Source: Bacteroidota bacterium
GTDB taxonomy: Bacteria > Bacteroidota > Bacteroidia > Bacteroidales > F082
NCBI GenBank assembly: GCA_023396415.1
Contig: JAEWWJ010000120.1
Location: forward strand, 1 to 64,000
Length of the DNA stretch: 64,000 nt
Reading direction: 5' to 3'
Shown here: positions 16,061 to 25,094 of the stretch, piece by piece
Layout of the letters: each line of letters opens with the position of its first letter
Numbering within the stretch: position 1 is the stretch's first letter
Position numbers and translations under genes: made by a program
Notes under the pieces: model-generated
Databases searched by the model: none
The model's input: the letters and a program-made list of their open reading frames with translations, nothing else
What the model was told of the DNA's origin: nothing

Positions 16061-16639
16061 ATGAACAGATTCATTCATTTTCTAATACCACCCCCGGAAT
16101 GGCGCATGGTAGTAGTTATTTTGCTTGGGGTTTTAATAGGCTTAGGCATTTATGCCGCTTATTCAAGCAAAGCGATTTCATACCTTTCCGATTCACCGGC
16201 AACATGTGTCAATTGCCATATTATGGCACCTCAGTATGCAACCTGGCAGCACAGTTCGCACCGCGAAGTGGCAACTTGCAATGATTGTCATGTGCCGCAA
16301 GACAATGTATTTCGCACCTATTATTTTAAGGCCATGGATGGAATGCGACACGCCACCATGTTTACGCTGCGCTTAGAGCCTCAAAATATTTTTATCAAAG
16401 AAGCCGGAATCGGCGTAGTGCAAGAAAATTGTATTCGTTGCCATAGTCAATTGATTACCAATGACAGATTGCTCGCACAAACGAGTAGTTTTCACGACAA
16501 ATTTGAAGATCGTTTGTGTTGGGAATGTCATCGCGAAGTGCCTCATGGAAGGGTGCGAAGTCTTTCAAGCACACCTTATGCCCGCGTTCCATTGCTTTCG
16601 TCTCCCGTGCCACAATGGCTCAATAAAATAAGTAAATAA
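16061..16639 (+). CDS. nrfH: Cytochrome c nitrite reductase small subunit NrfH
   Basis: A 192-residue NapC/NirT-family quinol dehydrogenase. One N-terminal membrane helix (about 15-34) is followed by four haem c motifs: CVNCH (49-53), CNDCH (73-77), CIRCH (124-128) and CWECH (153-157). It takes electrons from menaquinol and passes them to NrfA on the outer face of the cytoplasmic membrane. The spacing to nrfA is 19 bases, the usual nrfHA arrangement for respiratory nitrite ammonification. The length and haem count are normal. Confidence 0.95.
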   Translation: MNRFIHFLIPPPEWRMVVVILLGVLIGLGIYAAYSSKAISYLSDSPATCVNCHIMAPQYATWQHSSHREVATCNDCHVPQDNVFRTYYFKAMDGMRHATMFTLRLEPQNIFIKEAGIGVVQENCIRCHSQLITNDRLLAQTSSFHDKFEDRLCWECHREVPHGRVRSLSSTPYARVPLLSSPVPQWLNKISK

Positions 16640-16658
16640 TCACCAAAAACAGAATATT

Positions 16659-18176
16659 ATGAACAATTCCCAAAAGAAAAGAAGTCCATGGGTTAACTGG
16701 ACCCTTTTTGTAGTTACTATCGTAGCCGTTTTCCTACTAGGACTATTGGTTTCGAGCATTACAGAACGTAGAGCAGAAGCAATATTTGCCTACAAACCAA
16801 AAGTGAAAATAGCCGATTTTGAGCCCCGCAACGAAGTTTGGGGAAAGAATTATCCTTGGCAATATGAATCGTATAGAAAAACACAAGAAACTGATTTCCA
16901 TACACCTCATGGTGGCAATGCCATGCGCGATGTGCTCGAATCAAGTCCGGAGTTGGTGGTGATGTGGGCCGGATATGGCTTTTCGAAAGATTACAGTCAA
17001 GGTCGCGGCCACTCTTATGCCATTGATGATCTTCACAACAGTTTGCGCACAGGTGGCCCCACCGGACCAAACGATGGCCCAATGCCCAGTACTTGCTGGA
17101 CGTGCAAAGGCCCTGATGTGCCACGTATGATGAACAAGTTGGGCAGTCCTGCTGCATTTTATGCCGGCAAGTGGGCTTCAAATGGCGAAGAAGTTGTCAA
17201 TTCTATTGGTTGCGCCGATTGCCACAACCCTGAAACAATGGATCTTACCATCACACGCCCTGCCCTTATTGAAGCTTTTGAAGCTATGGGAAAAGACATC
17301 AAAAAAGCTACACATCAAGAAATGCGTTCTTTGGTTTGCGCCCAATGCCACGTTGAATATTACTTCAACAATGCCAATAAAGAAGAAAGACCTAATTACC
17401 TTACCTTCCCTTGGGTGAATGGTTTTGAACCCGAAGCCATGTTGAAATACTATGATGATATTAATTTCAGCGATTGGACACATTCATTGAGCAAAACCCC
17501 AATGTTGAAAGCTCAACACCCCGATTATGAAGTATATACTACCGGAATTCATGCCGAAAGAGGTGTGTCATGCGCTGATTGTCACATGCCATATGTGAGC
17601 GAAGGCGGATTAAAATATTCCAACCATCACGTTACTTCACCTTTGAAATATGTTTCGCAAGCCTGCCAAACATGCCATCGCGAGAGCGAAACCACTTTGA
17701 TGAAAAACGTGTACGATCGCCAAGATAAAATTGCCGAAATTAGACACACATCCGAAAAACTTTTGGCCAAAGCACACATTGAAGCAAAAATGGCTTGGGA
17801 TAAGGGTGCTACAGAAGCGGAAATGAAACCTGTTTTGTATGAAATACGTGCCGGTCAATGGTATTGGGATTATGTTGCAGCCTCACATGGTGGCTCATTC
17901 CACTCGCCTGTTGAAAGTGCCAGGGTAATCGGAAAAGCAATTGACCATGCACAAAATGCACGCATTCAATTAGCAAGAATTTTAGCTGCCAAAGGCATCA
18001 CCGCCGAAATTGATTATCCAGATATTTCGACCAAAGCCAAAGCACAAGAGTATATTGGCCTTCCAATGGACAAACTGAGAGAAGAGAAAGATGTTTTCTT
18101 GAAAAACTTAGTTCCGGTTTGGAAGCAAAAAGCAGCTGAACGCGAAGCGAATTATGGCGTTGTTTTAAACGAATAA
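16659..18176 (+). CDS. nrfA: Cytochrome c nitrite reductase catalytic subunit NrfA
   Basis: A 505-residue pentahaem ammonia-forming nitrite reductase. The active-site haem has the lysine-ligated motif CWTCK (146-150); the four bis-histidine haems are CADCH (185-189), CAQCH (227-231), CADCH (305-309) and CQTCH (336-340). It reduces nitrite to ammonium with six electrons and also removes NO and hydroxylamine. An N-terminal hydrophobic stretch (14-33) works as signal or anchor. nrfH lies 19 bases upstream and a strong terminator follows, so nrfHA is a closed transcription unit without its own cytochrome maturation genes. Confidence 0.97.
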   Translation: MNNSQKKRSPWVNWTLFVVTIVAVFLLGLLVSSITERRAEAIFAYKPKVKIADFEPRNEVWGKNYPWQYESYRKTQETDFHTPHGGNAMRDVLESSPELVVMWAGYGFSKDYSQGRGHSYAIDDLHNSLRTGGPTGPNDGPMPSTCWTCKGPDVPRMMNKLGSPAAFYAGKWASNGEEVVNSIGCADCHNPETMDLTITRPALIEAFEAMGKDIKKATHQEMRSLVCAQCHVEYYFNNANKEERPNYLTFPWVNGFEPEAMLKYYDDINFSDWTHSLSKTPMLKAQHPDYEVYTTGIHAERGVSCADCHMPYVSEGGLKYSNHHVTSPLKYVSQACQTCHRESETTLMKNVYDRQDKIAEIRHTSEKLLAKAHIEAKMAWDKGATEAEMKPVLYEIRAGQWYWDYVAASHGGSFHSPVESARVIGKAIDHAQNARIQLARILAAKGITAEIDYPDISTKAKAQEYIGLPMDKLREEKDVFLKNLVPVWKQKAAEREANYGVVLNE

Positions 18177-18197
18177 AACGAATTAAGAAATTGATTC

Positions 18198-18230
18198 AAG
18201 CCGCTGGACTTAGGTTCAGCGGCTTTTTTT
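18198..18230 (+). terminator. Intrinsic terminator after nrfA
   Basis: AAGCCGCTG and CAGCGGCTT form a near-perfect stem with the loop side GACTTAGGTT, followed by seven or more T residues. It begins 21 bases after the nrfA stop. Confidence 0.9.
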
Positions 18231-18324
18231 GAAAATTAAGTTCTTCATTATTAATGATTTGAAAAATTAATCATCACAAAATCAGCTGCTCAAGTTTAAA
18301 ACTTGTCGCAGACGATCAGTTCTG

Positions 18325-18352
18325 TTGACCAAAGCCCTAAAATGTATCTTTG
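18325..18352 (+). promoter_or_regulatory. Promoter of the receiver/PPDK-type gene
   Basis: TTG (18325-18327), 17 bases, TATCTTTG (18345-18352). Transcription would begin near 18359, which excludes the ATG at 18350 and supports translation from 18380. Confidence 0.7.
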
Positions 18353-18379
18353 CAACATCACTTTCAAAAAAACAACCCT

Positions 18380-21379
18380 ATGGCTCCTACACGTTTCGAT
18401 TTTCATAAAAGAAACTACCTTTTCACCGATACCCCTTTCATCAGTTTGATGAAAAAACGCATTTACCACGTCTTGTTGATTTCATCGGTATATGATGCAT
18501 TTATGCTCGAAGAAGATGGGCGCATTGATGAACAAATTTTTAACGAATATGTATCGTTGAACCTTCGCTATCCTCCTTCGTTTATTCTCGTGAGCACCAA
18601 AGCAGAGGCCATGACTGTTTTGGCTGAAGAATCAATTGATCTTGTGGTGATTATGTTAAGCTCACGTGAGAAACAAACCTATGATCTGGCCGAAACCATT
18701 AAGCAAGAATATGAAGAAATACCTATTGTAGTTTTGGCTCCCTTGTCGCGTGAGCTGAGTTTAAAAATTGACAGAAAAGAACTCAAATCGGTCAATTATG
18801 TTTTCAATTGGCTAGGCAATGCCGATATTTTGTTGGCCATCATAAAATTGATTGAGGACAAGATGAATGCCGACCACGACATCGTTGAAATTGGGGTTCA
18901 ATGTATCATTTTAGTCGAAGATTCAGTCCGTTTTTACAGCAGTTATCTTCCAAATATTTATAAAATTATTTTCAAGCAGTCAAAATCCTTTATGACAGAG
19001 GGCTTGAATGAACACCAGAAGACACTGAGAATGAGAGGCCGGCCTAAAATTCTTTTGGCCACCAATTATGAAGAGGCGATTGAACTTTATAAAAAGTACA
19101 AAGGCAATTTGTTGGGCATCATCTCCGACATTAGTTATGAACGCGAGGGCAAAATTGATGATGAGGCAGGTTTACGGTTGTGCCAGGTGGTGAAGAAAAA
19201 CGATAAATACATGCCTCTTTTGCTGCAATCGGCTGACAATGCCAGCGAAGAAATGGCCAAAAAAATTAAGGTAGGCTTTATCAATAAAAATTCCAAATCA
19301 TTATCCATCGAGCTTCGCCGATTCATTCGTGAATATTTTGCCTTTGGTGATTTTGTGTTTAAAGACCCCTCAACCGGCATGGAAGTGATGCGTGCCAACG
19401 ACTTAAAAACCATGCAAGAACGCATTTTTCAGGTGCCGAATGAGTCGCTACAGTATCATATTGAACGAAATCATCTTTCTAAATGGCTTCGAGCGAGGGC
19501 TTTATTTCCGTTGGCCGATCTGTTTAAAATGTTTTCGCCAAGTGATTTTTCCGACAGCGACGATACCAAACGTTTTGTTTTCGATGCTATTGCCACCTTT
19601 CGTCTGAACAAAGCCAGAGGAGTAATTGCCGAGTTTAACCGCGAAAGTTTTGACGAATACCTTTCGTTCACTCGCATTGGTCAAGGTTCAATCGGAGGTA
19701 AAGCGCGTGGTTTGGCTTTTCTCGATTCTTTGATCAAACGCAACCGTTTGTATGATCGTTTCAACGGTGTAACTATCGGCATACCGCGAACAGTTGTGCT
19801 ATGTACCGACATTTTTGATGAATTCATGGAAGAAAACAACCTCTATCCAGTGGTCCTGACTGATGAATTTTCTGACGATGAAATTCTAAGACAATTTATT
19901 GAAGCCCGACTTCCGTACCGCATTCATGAAGATTTATACACATTAATTTCTGTCATCAGAAATCCACTGGCCATTCGATCATCGAGCTTGCTCGAAGATT
20001 CACATTATCAGCCCTTTGCCGGAATTTACAGTACGTATATGATTCCTGTGGTGGAGAATGATGAACGCACCATGATTAAAATGCTCAGCAATGCCATTAA
20101 AAGCGTCTATGCAAGTGCATTTTACAAAGACAGCAAAGCGTATATGATGGCCACAAAAAATGTAATTGACGAAGAAAAGATGAGCATCGTCATACAAGAA
20201 GTTTGTGGAAAAGCTTACGATAAACACTATTATCCGGCTTGCTCAGGTGTTGCACGTTCGATCAATTTTTATCCTATTGGCCCCGAAAAGCCGGAAGATG
20301 GCATAGCAAATATCGCGCTTGGCTTAGGAAAACATATTGTGGATGGAGGCCAAACCTTGCGTTTCTCGCCTAAATTTCCTCAAAAAGTACTGCAAACATC
20401 GCAGCCTGATCTCGCCCTGCGCGAAACGCAAAAAGTTTTTTACGCCCTCAATCTCGACCCCGAAAGCTTCAAAATAACTCCCGATGAATCAGCCAATTTG
20501 CTCCAGCTAAAGATTGCCGAAGCCGAGAAAGATGGCGTAATGAAACTTATTTGTTCTACCTACGATTATCATAGCAACGTGCTTCGTGATGGGTATCAAG
20601 ATGTGGGTAAGCGCTTGGTTACCTTTGCTAACATACTTAAATACAACACTTTTCCACTTGCTGAAATTTTACAAACTCTCTTAAAAACGGGTCAAAAAGA
20701 GATGGGAAAACCCATTGAAATAGAGTTTGCTATCGAATTGAACAAACCATTGGCTATGCAAAAGATGTTTTACGTTTTGCAAATTCGGCCCATCGTCAAC
20801 ATTGATGAAACCAGTGCTTACAAGCTTGATGGCATTCCAAATGAAGATCTGCTAATTCGAGCAGAGCACACCCTTGGAAACGGACTTATCAATCAAATTT
20901 ACGACTTCGTTTATGTTAAACCTGCCGCCTTTGATCCATCAAAAACACGCGAAATTGCTGATTTGGTGGGCAAAATCAATGAAAAGTTTTTGCAGGAAGA
21001 TAAAAATTATGTCCTCGTGGGGCCGGGTCGTTGGGGTTCGAGCGATCCTTGGTTAGGCATTCCGGTAAAATGGCCGCAAATATCTGCTGCAAGAGTCATC
21101 ATTGAGTCGGGCCTCGAGAACTACCGAATTGACCCCAGTCAGGGAACGCATTTTTTCCAAAATCTAACTTCTTTTGGGGTTGGTTATTTCACCATCAACC
21201 CCTATATTAACGACGGATTTTACGACTTGGACTACCTCGATGCACAAGAGGTAATCTATGAAGATACTTATATTCGACATGTTCGCTTTACTGAACAAAT
21301 TGTTATTGTAATTGATGGAAAGCGCAATAAAGGCATCATTTTAAAAGATGGTGTGGCCTTTAAAAATGGTGACAGATAG
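18380..21379 (+). CDS. Two receiver-like domains fused to a PEP synthase/PPDK-type ATP-binding domain
   Basis: A 999-residue protein. Residues about 28-165 look like a degenerate receiver domain. Residues about 174-325 form a second one with acidic pair E180-D181, a likely phospho-acceptor D250 (GIISDISYE), a Ser in LLQSAD and K303 (INKNS). From about 430, GQGSIGGKARGL and AIRSSSLLEDS identify the ATP-grasp domain of pyruvate phosphate dikinase/PEP synthase. The phospho-histidine swivel motif and the PEP-binding TIM barrel are absent, so it cannot make PEP in the normal way despite how such proteins are often named. It could be a phosphotransfer or signalling enzyme; the substrate is unknown. 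It is monocistronic. Confidence 0.85.
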   Translation: MAPTRFDFHKRNYLFTDTPFISLMKKRIYHVLLISSVYDAFMLEEDGRIDEQIFNEYVSLNLRYPPSFILVSTKAEAMTVLAEESIDLVVIMLSSREKQTYDLAETIKQEYEEIPIVVLAPLSRELSLKIDRKELKSVNYVFNWLGNADILLAIIKLIEDKMNADHDIVEIGVQCIILVEDSVRFYSSYLPNIYKIIFKQSKSFMTEGLNEHQKTLRMRGRPKILLATNYEEAIELYKKYKGNLLGIISDISYEREGKIDDEAGLRLCQVVKKNDKYMPLLLQSADNASEEMAKKIKVGFINKNSKSLSIELRRFIREYFAFGDFVFKDPSTGMEVMRANDLKTMQERIFQVPNESLQYHIERNHLSKWLRARALFPLADLFKMFSPSDFSDSDDTKRFVFDAIATFRLNKARGVIAEFNRESFDEYLSFTRIGQGSIGGKARGLAFLDSLIKRNRLYDRFNGVTIGIPRTVVLCTDIFDEFMEENNLYPVVLTDEFSDDEILRQFIEARLPYRIHEDLYTLISVIRNPLAIRSSSLLEDSHYQPFAGIYSTYMIPVVENDERTMIKMLSNAIKSVYASAFYKDSKAYMMATKNVIDEEKMSIVIQEVCGKAYDKHYYPACSGVARSINFYPIGPEKPEDGIANIALGLGKHIVDGGQTLRFSPKFPQKVLQTSQPDLALRETQKVFYALNLDPESFKITPDESANLLQLKIAEAEKDGVMKLICSTYDYHSNVLRDGYQDVGKRLVTFANILKYNTFPLAEILQTLLKTGQKEMGKPIEIEFAIELNKPLAMQKMFYVLQIRPIVNIDETSAYKLDGIPNEDLLIRAEHTLGNGLINQIYDFVYVKPAAFDPSKTREIADLVGKINEKFLQEDKNYVLVGPGRWGSSDPWLGIPVKWPQISAARVIIESGLENYRIDPSQGTHFFQNLTSFGVGYFTINPYINDGFYDLDYLDAQEVIYEDTYIRHVRFTEQIVIVIDGKRNKGIILKDGVAFKNGDR

Positions 21380-21408
21380 CTACTCTGATGTATAATTTTC
21401 ATGCCCTC

Positions 21409-21440
21409 TTGGATTTTCATGTTTTTTTGTTTTACCTTTG
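21409..21440 (+). promoter_or_regulatory. Promoter of the TM1266-like gene
   Basis: TTG (21409-21411), 21 bases, TACCTTTG (21433-21440), 26 bases upstream of the ATG at 21467. With the terminator at 21741 it defines a single-gene transcript. Confidence 0.6.
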
Positions 21441-21466
21441 TGAATAAATTAACAAAACTATAAATC

Positions 21467-21724
21467 ATGACAAGAAATGTAATGTTGATCCTCATTGGAT
21501 CGCGTCAAGATGCCGCAGAAAAAGTTCAGAAAATCCTTACCGGATGGGGATGCTTTATCAAAACACGTTTGGGTTTGCATGATGATGTTCTCGACAATTG
21601 CTCACAAAACGGATTGATTTTCTTAGAGCTTACCGGCGATATTGCACAAATGCAAGAAATTGAAAGAAAGCTAAATCTTGTAAAATCAGTGGATGCCCGC
21701 TTGATTACCTTGGACACCGACTGA
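21467..21724 (+). CDS. TM1266-like putative iron-only hydrogenase system regulator
   Basis: An 85-residue protein resembling the TM1266 family: a ferredoxin/ACT-like fold with MLILIGSRQDAAEKVQKIL, then RLGLHDD and GLIFLELTGD, then a second helix and strand. These small proteins often sit with [FeFe]-hydrogenase genes and are thought to regulate them or their maturation, though that role is weakly established. No hydrogenase gene is present in this window. The gene has its own promoter and a strong terminator. Confidence 0.7.
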   Translation: MTRNVMLILIGSRQDAAEKVQKILTGWGCFIKTRLGLHDDVLDNCSQNGLIFLELTGDIAQMQEIERKLNLVKSVDARLITLDTD

Positions 21725-21740
21725 GCTTTAAACACCATTA

Positions 21741-21767
21741 AAAACCGCTTTAAAGCGGTTTTTTTTG
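21741..21767 (+). terminator. Intrinsic terminator after the TM1266-like gene
   Basis: AAAACCGCTT and AAGCGGTTTT form a GC-centred hairpin with a very short loop, and eight T residues follow. It begins 16 bases after the stop codon. Confidence 0.9.
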
Positions 21768-21853
21768 TCAAAGTCCATTTTTACAGATAGGAAGGCTTCT
21801 CAGATTAATGGACAATCCCCAATTAAATACACCCGTTTATATAGAGAAAGTGG

Positions 21854-21861
21854 TATTTTTG
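21854..21861 (+). promoter_or_regulatory. Candidate -7 element for purKE
   Basis: TATTTTTG fits TAnnTTTG, 43 bases before the purK ATG. No -33 TTG lies at the expected distance. Confidence 0.4.
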
Positions 21862-21904
21862 CGCCAATTGTTTAAATGAGAGCGCAAAAATTAACAGCAA
21901 ATGT

Positions 21905-23059
21905 ATGAAGCAAACCATCAGTTCCGATTTTAAACTGGGTATTTTGGGTGGAGGCCAGTTGGGCAAAATGCTTTGCCAGGCAGCCAGCTCATGGGATGTC
22001 AACACCTATGTTTTAGATCCCGACCCTGAGGCGGCAGCCTCGGGAGTGGCCACGAGCTTTGTTCATGGTTCTTTTCGAGATTATGATACGGTCATCCAAT
22101 TTGCGAAAGACATGGATATGATTACAATCGAGATTGAAGGGGTTAACATTGAGGCAGTTGAGGAAATTGAGCGCTGGGGTGTTCCTGTGCTGCCACAGCC
22201 TGCTTGTTTGCGTATCATCAGGGATAAAGGACTTCAAAAGCAGTTTTATGCCGATCAGCAGCTACCGACAGCGGCTTTTCGGTTGTTTGCGAACGCTCAA
22301 GAAGTTTTGGCAGCTGTAGCTTCAGGAGAAGTTTCGCTGCCTTTTGTTCAAAAAACACGATTGTCAGGATACGATGGCCAAGGTGTGTTAATTGTTTCCA
22401 ATACATCCGATCTTGAAAAACTTTTTGAAAGCCCTTCGGTGGTAGAGGATTATGTCGCCGAAGCTCTGGAAATAGCAGTAATTGTTTCGCGCAACGCATC
22501 GGGTGAAATGGCTTGTTTTCCAGCTGTTGAAATGGTTTTCAATGCCGAAGCCAACCTTGTGGAATCGTTGTTATCTCCCGCCCGCATTTCATCCGCTTTA
22601 GCTGAAGAAGCTGCTGCTATTGCTGTTCGCGCGGCTGAAACCTTGAACATAATCGGGCTTTTGGCTGTAGAGTTTTTTGTGGATCAGCAAGGAAATCTGC
22701 TCATCAATGAAGTGGCTCCTCGTCCGCACAACAGCGGTCATCACACCATTGAAAGCACCATCACTTCTCAATACGAACAGCATCTACGAGCTATTTTTGG
22801 TTATCACCTGGGTTCGACTCAAATCAAAATGCCTGCCGTCATGGTCAACATTTTAGGAGGAAAAGGTTATTCAGGCCCGGCACTTTACAAAGGTTTGAAT
22901 GAAGTTTTAAACATTCAAGGTGTGAAGCTGCATATTTATGGAAAAAAACAAACCAGACCCTATCGCAAGATGGGTCATGCCACTATTTTAGCCGAAACAG
23001 CCGAAATGGCATTAGAAAAGGCAGCCATTGTGCTTAAAACATTGCGGGTTGAAGCTTAA
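21905..23059 (+). CDS. purK: 5-(carboxyamino)imidazole ribonucleotide synthase
   Basis: A 384-residue ATP-grasp enzyme. It opens with the nucleotide-fold motif LGILGGGQLGKMLCQAA. The ATP-grasp loop VQKTRLSGYDGQGV and the catalytic-end motif INEVAPRPHNSGHHTIE are diagnostic of PurK. It converts AIR, bicarbonate and ATP into N5-CAIR in purine synthesis. purE follows after 12 bases, so the two consecutive steps are co-expressed. The ATG at 21905 fits the family N-terminus. Confidence 0.97.
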   Translation: MKQTISSDFKLGILGGGQLGKMLCQAASSWDVNTYVLDPDPEAAASGVATSFVHGSFRDYDTVIQFAKDMDMITIEIEGVNIEAVEEIERWGVPVLPQPACLRIIRDKGLQKQFYADQQLPTAAFRLFANAQEVLAAVASGEVSLPFVQKTRLSGYDGQGVLIVSNTSDLEKLFESPSVVEDYVAEALEIAVIVSRNASGEMACFPAVEMVFNAEANLVESLLSPARISSALAEEAAAIAVRAAETLNIIGLLAVEFFVDQQGNLLINEVAPRPHNSGHHTIESTITSQYEQHLRAIFGYHLGSTQIKMPAVMVNILGGKGYSGPALYKGLNEVLNIQGVKLHIYGKKQTRPYRKMGHATILAETAEMALEKAAIVLKTLRVEA

Positions 23060-23071
23060 AATAAAACGACA

Positions 23072-23581
23072 ATGAACGAAAAATCAATCACCGATGCCCA
23101 AGTGAGCATCATCATGGGTTCTCAATCTGATTTACCTGTAATGCGCGAAGCTGCTGAGCGTTTGCGGCTTATGGGTGTTTCTTTTGAAATGCGTGTTGTT
23201 TCTGCACATCGCACACCCGAATATATGGTAAGCTTTGCCAAGGAAGCGGCTCGCAGGGGTATTCTCGTTATTATAGCCGGAGCCGGCGGTGCGGCACATC
23301 TGCCCGGAATGGTAGCCAGTTTAACGCCTTTACCGGTGATTGGGGTTCCGATAAAATCGTCGAATTCCATTGAAGGAATTGACTCGCTGTTGTCTATCGT
23401 CCAAATGCCTAAAGGTATTCCTGTGGCTACGGTTGCCATCAATGGAGCTGCCAATGCAGGATTATTGGCAGCACGAATCATCGCTACTTTCGATCAAAAG
23501 GTACGGGAAAGGATGGAACTTTTTATGGCAGAGCAGACAGAGGAAGTGTTGAAAAATGCCAAGTTAGGGTTTGACCTCTAA
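23072..23581 (+). CDS. purE: N5-carboxyaminoimidazole ribonucleotide mutase
   Basis: A 169-residue class I PurE. The motif IIMGSQSDLPVM binds the ribonucleotide phosphate, SAHRTPE carries the catalytic histidine, and IAGAGGAAHLPGM with PLPVIGVP complete the family pattern. It isomerises N5-CAIR from PurK to CAIR. Its last 18 bases overlap the 3' end of the convergent antiporter gene. Full length and complete. Confidence 0.97.
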   Translation: MNEKSITDAQVSIIMGSQSDLPVMREAAERLRLMGVSFEMRVVSAHRTPEYMVSFAKEAARRGILVIIAGAGGAAHLPGMVASLTPLPVIGVPIKSSNSIEGIDSLLSIVQMPKGIPVATVAINGAANAGLLAARIIATFDQKVRERMELFMAEQTEEVLKNAKLGFDL

Positions 23582-25075
23582 TTTCTTCTTTGAATCTTTT
23601 TTATCCTCTTTTTTATTGTTTACGAAACAAACCTTTACCGCGTCCATGCCTTCCTGACTGCTGGCAAGGATAAAAAGTTTATCGTTGGTTTCAATTTTTG
23701 TTGCGCCATTGGGCGTTAGGTATTGACCATCACGTTGTATCATCGCTATGATGGCACTGCTTGGAAATTCTAAATCAATAATTTTCTTGCCTGAGATCGA
23801 ATGTTGTGGCATCACCAACACCTCTTCCAAAAGTGCGTTTTTTGGTTCATCCATAAATTCATCCAGTGGATGTCTTTTCTTTTCGCCGGCAGGCAGATTG
23901 ACCTTCAACCATTTAGCTACCACAGAAAGGGTAGTACCTTGTATTATCACAGAGGTAACAGAGATGAAAAAGACGATATTAAAGATGTAGTAGGCCTTGT
24001 CAATGCCTGCCAAAAGTGGAAAAGTAGCAAAAACGATGGGTACAGCGCCTCTTAAACCGACCCATGACAAAAATGCTTTTTCCGAATTAGGCATTTTAAA
24101 AAAGCTGAGGCTGGTGAACACACTGATGGGCCGGGCCACAAGGATTAAAAACAAGGAGATAAGAAGTCCAATGCCCATCACATTCAAGAGTTCCGAGGCT
24201 GACACCAGAAGTCCGAGGCTTAAAAACAAAATAATTTGCATAAGCCAAGCCAAACCATCAAACACTTTTAAAACCGTTCGTTTGTGAATAAAGTATTGAT
24301 TTCCAAGAAAAACAGCAGATAGGTAAACGGCCAAAAAACCATTTCCATGCAGCACTTGTGTAAGTGAATACACAAAAAGCATCAAGGCGATCACCAAAAC
24401 CGGATACAAGCCTTCAAAACCCAATTTAATGTTATTGATCACCCATTTGCTCAAGTAACCAAAAGCGATTCCGACAGCAGCACCAATGACCATTTGAAGC
24501 AAAAAGGTTGGAATAACGGTCGTAAAGCTTTGGTTTTGGTTGACAACCAGTCCTAAAAAAGTGATCATCAACACATAGGCCATCGGATCATTGCTTCCGC
24601 TTTCGAGCTCCAAGGTAGGACGTAAGTTGTTTTTGAGGGCAATATTTTTCGAGCGAAGGATAGAAAAAACCGCGGCAGCATCCGTCGAAGAAACAATGGA
24701 GCCCAACAAAAGACTTTCTAAAATGGTAAAGTCGGCTATGAGCCACACGAAAAAGCCTAAAATACCAGTGGTTAAAAGAACACCCACGGTGGAAAGCGCG
24801 ATTCCTCTTTTTACAATGGGTTTTATGGACACCCAGTCAGTGTCTAATCCACCGGAAAAGAGAATGAAATTCAACGACACAATTCCGATAGCTTGAGCCA
24901 CACCGTAACTATCAAAAGCCAGATGACCAATGCCTTCTGAACCAGCCAGCATACCTATGGCAATAAACAAAAGTAAGGTGGGAATGCCGTACTTATTAGA
25001 AGTTCGTCCGGCCAAAACACTAATTAGAAGGAGGGTAGAGGTGATTAAAAGGAAATGCTCAATGGTTAAAGACAT
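23564..25075 (-). CDS. Potassium/proton antiporter (CPA1, NhaP2/CvrA type)
   Basis: A 503-residue inner-membrane antiporter with about 12 helices over residues 5-390. The core has SSTDAAAVFSIL and ESGSNDPMAYVL, the ND ion-binding pair typical of CPA1. A cytosolic TrkA-C-like domain (about 405-485) can sense ligands. It probably exports K+ (or Na+) in exchange for protons. Its start is 19 bases after the stop of the patatin gene, so the two form an operon; its 3' end overlaps convergent purE by 18 bases. A Lys-rich tail closes the protein. Confidence 0.92.
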   Translation of the reverse strand: MSLTIEHFLLITSTLLLISVLAGRTSNKYGIPTLLLFIAIGMLAGSEGIGHLAFDSYGVAQAIGIVSLNFILFSGGLDTDWVSIKPIVKRGIALSTVGVLLTTGILGFFVWLIADFTILESLLLGSIVSSTDAAAVFSILRSKNIALKNNLRPTLELESGSNDPMAYVLMITFLGLVVNQNQSFTTVIPTFLLQMVIGAAVGIAFGYLSKWVINNIKLGFEGLYPVLVIALMLFVYSLTQVLHGNGFLAVYLSAVFLGNQYFIHKRTVLKVFDGLAWLMQIILFLSLGLLVSASELLNVMGIGLLISLFLILVARPISVFTSLSFFKMPNSEKAFLSWVGLRGAVPIVFATFPLLAGIDKAYYIFNIVFFISVTSVIIQGTTLSVVAKWLKVNLPAGEKKRHPLDEFMDEPKNALLEEVLVMPQHSISGKKIIDLEFPSSAIIAMIQRDGQYLTPNGATKIETNDKLFILASSQEGMDAVKVCFVNNKKEDKKDSKKKLEVKP

Positions 25076-25094
25076 AAGTTCGTTTAAATGGTTG

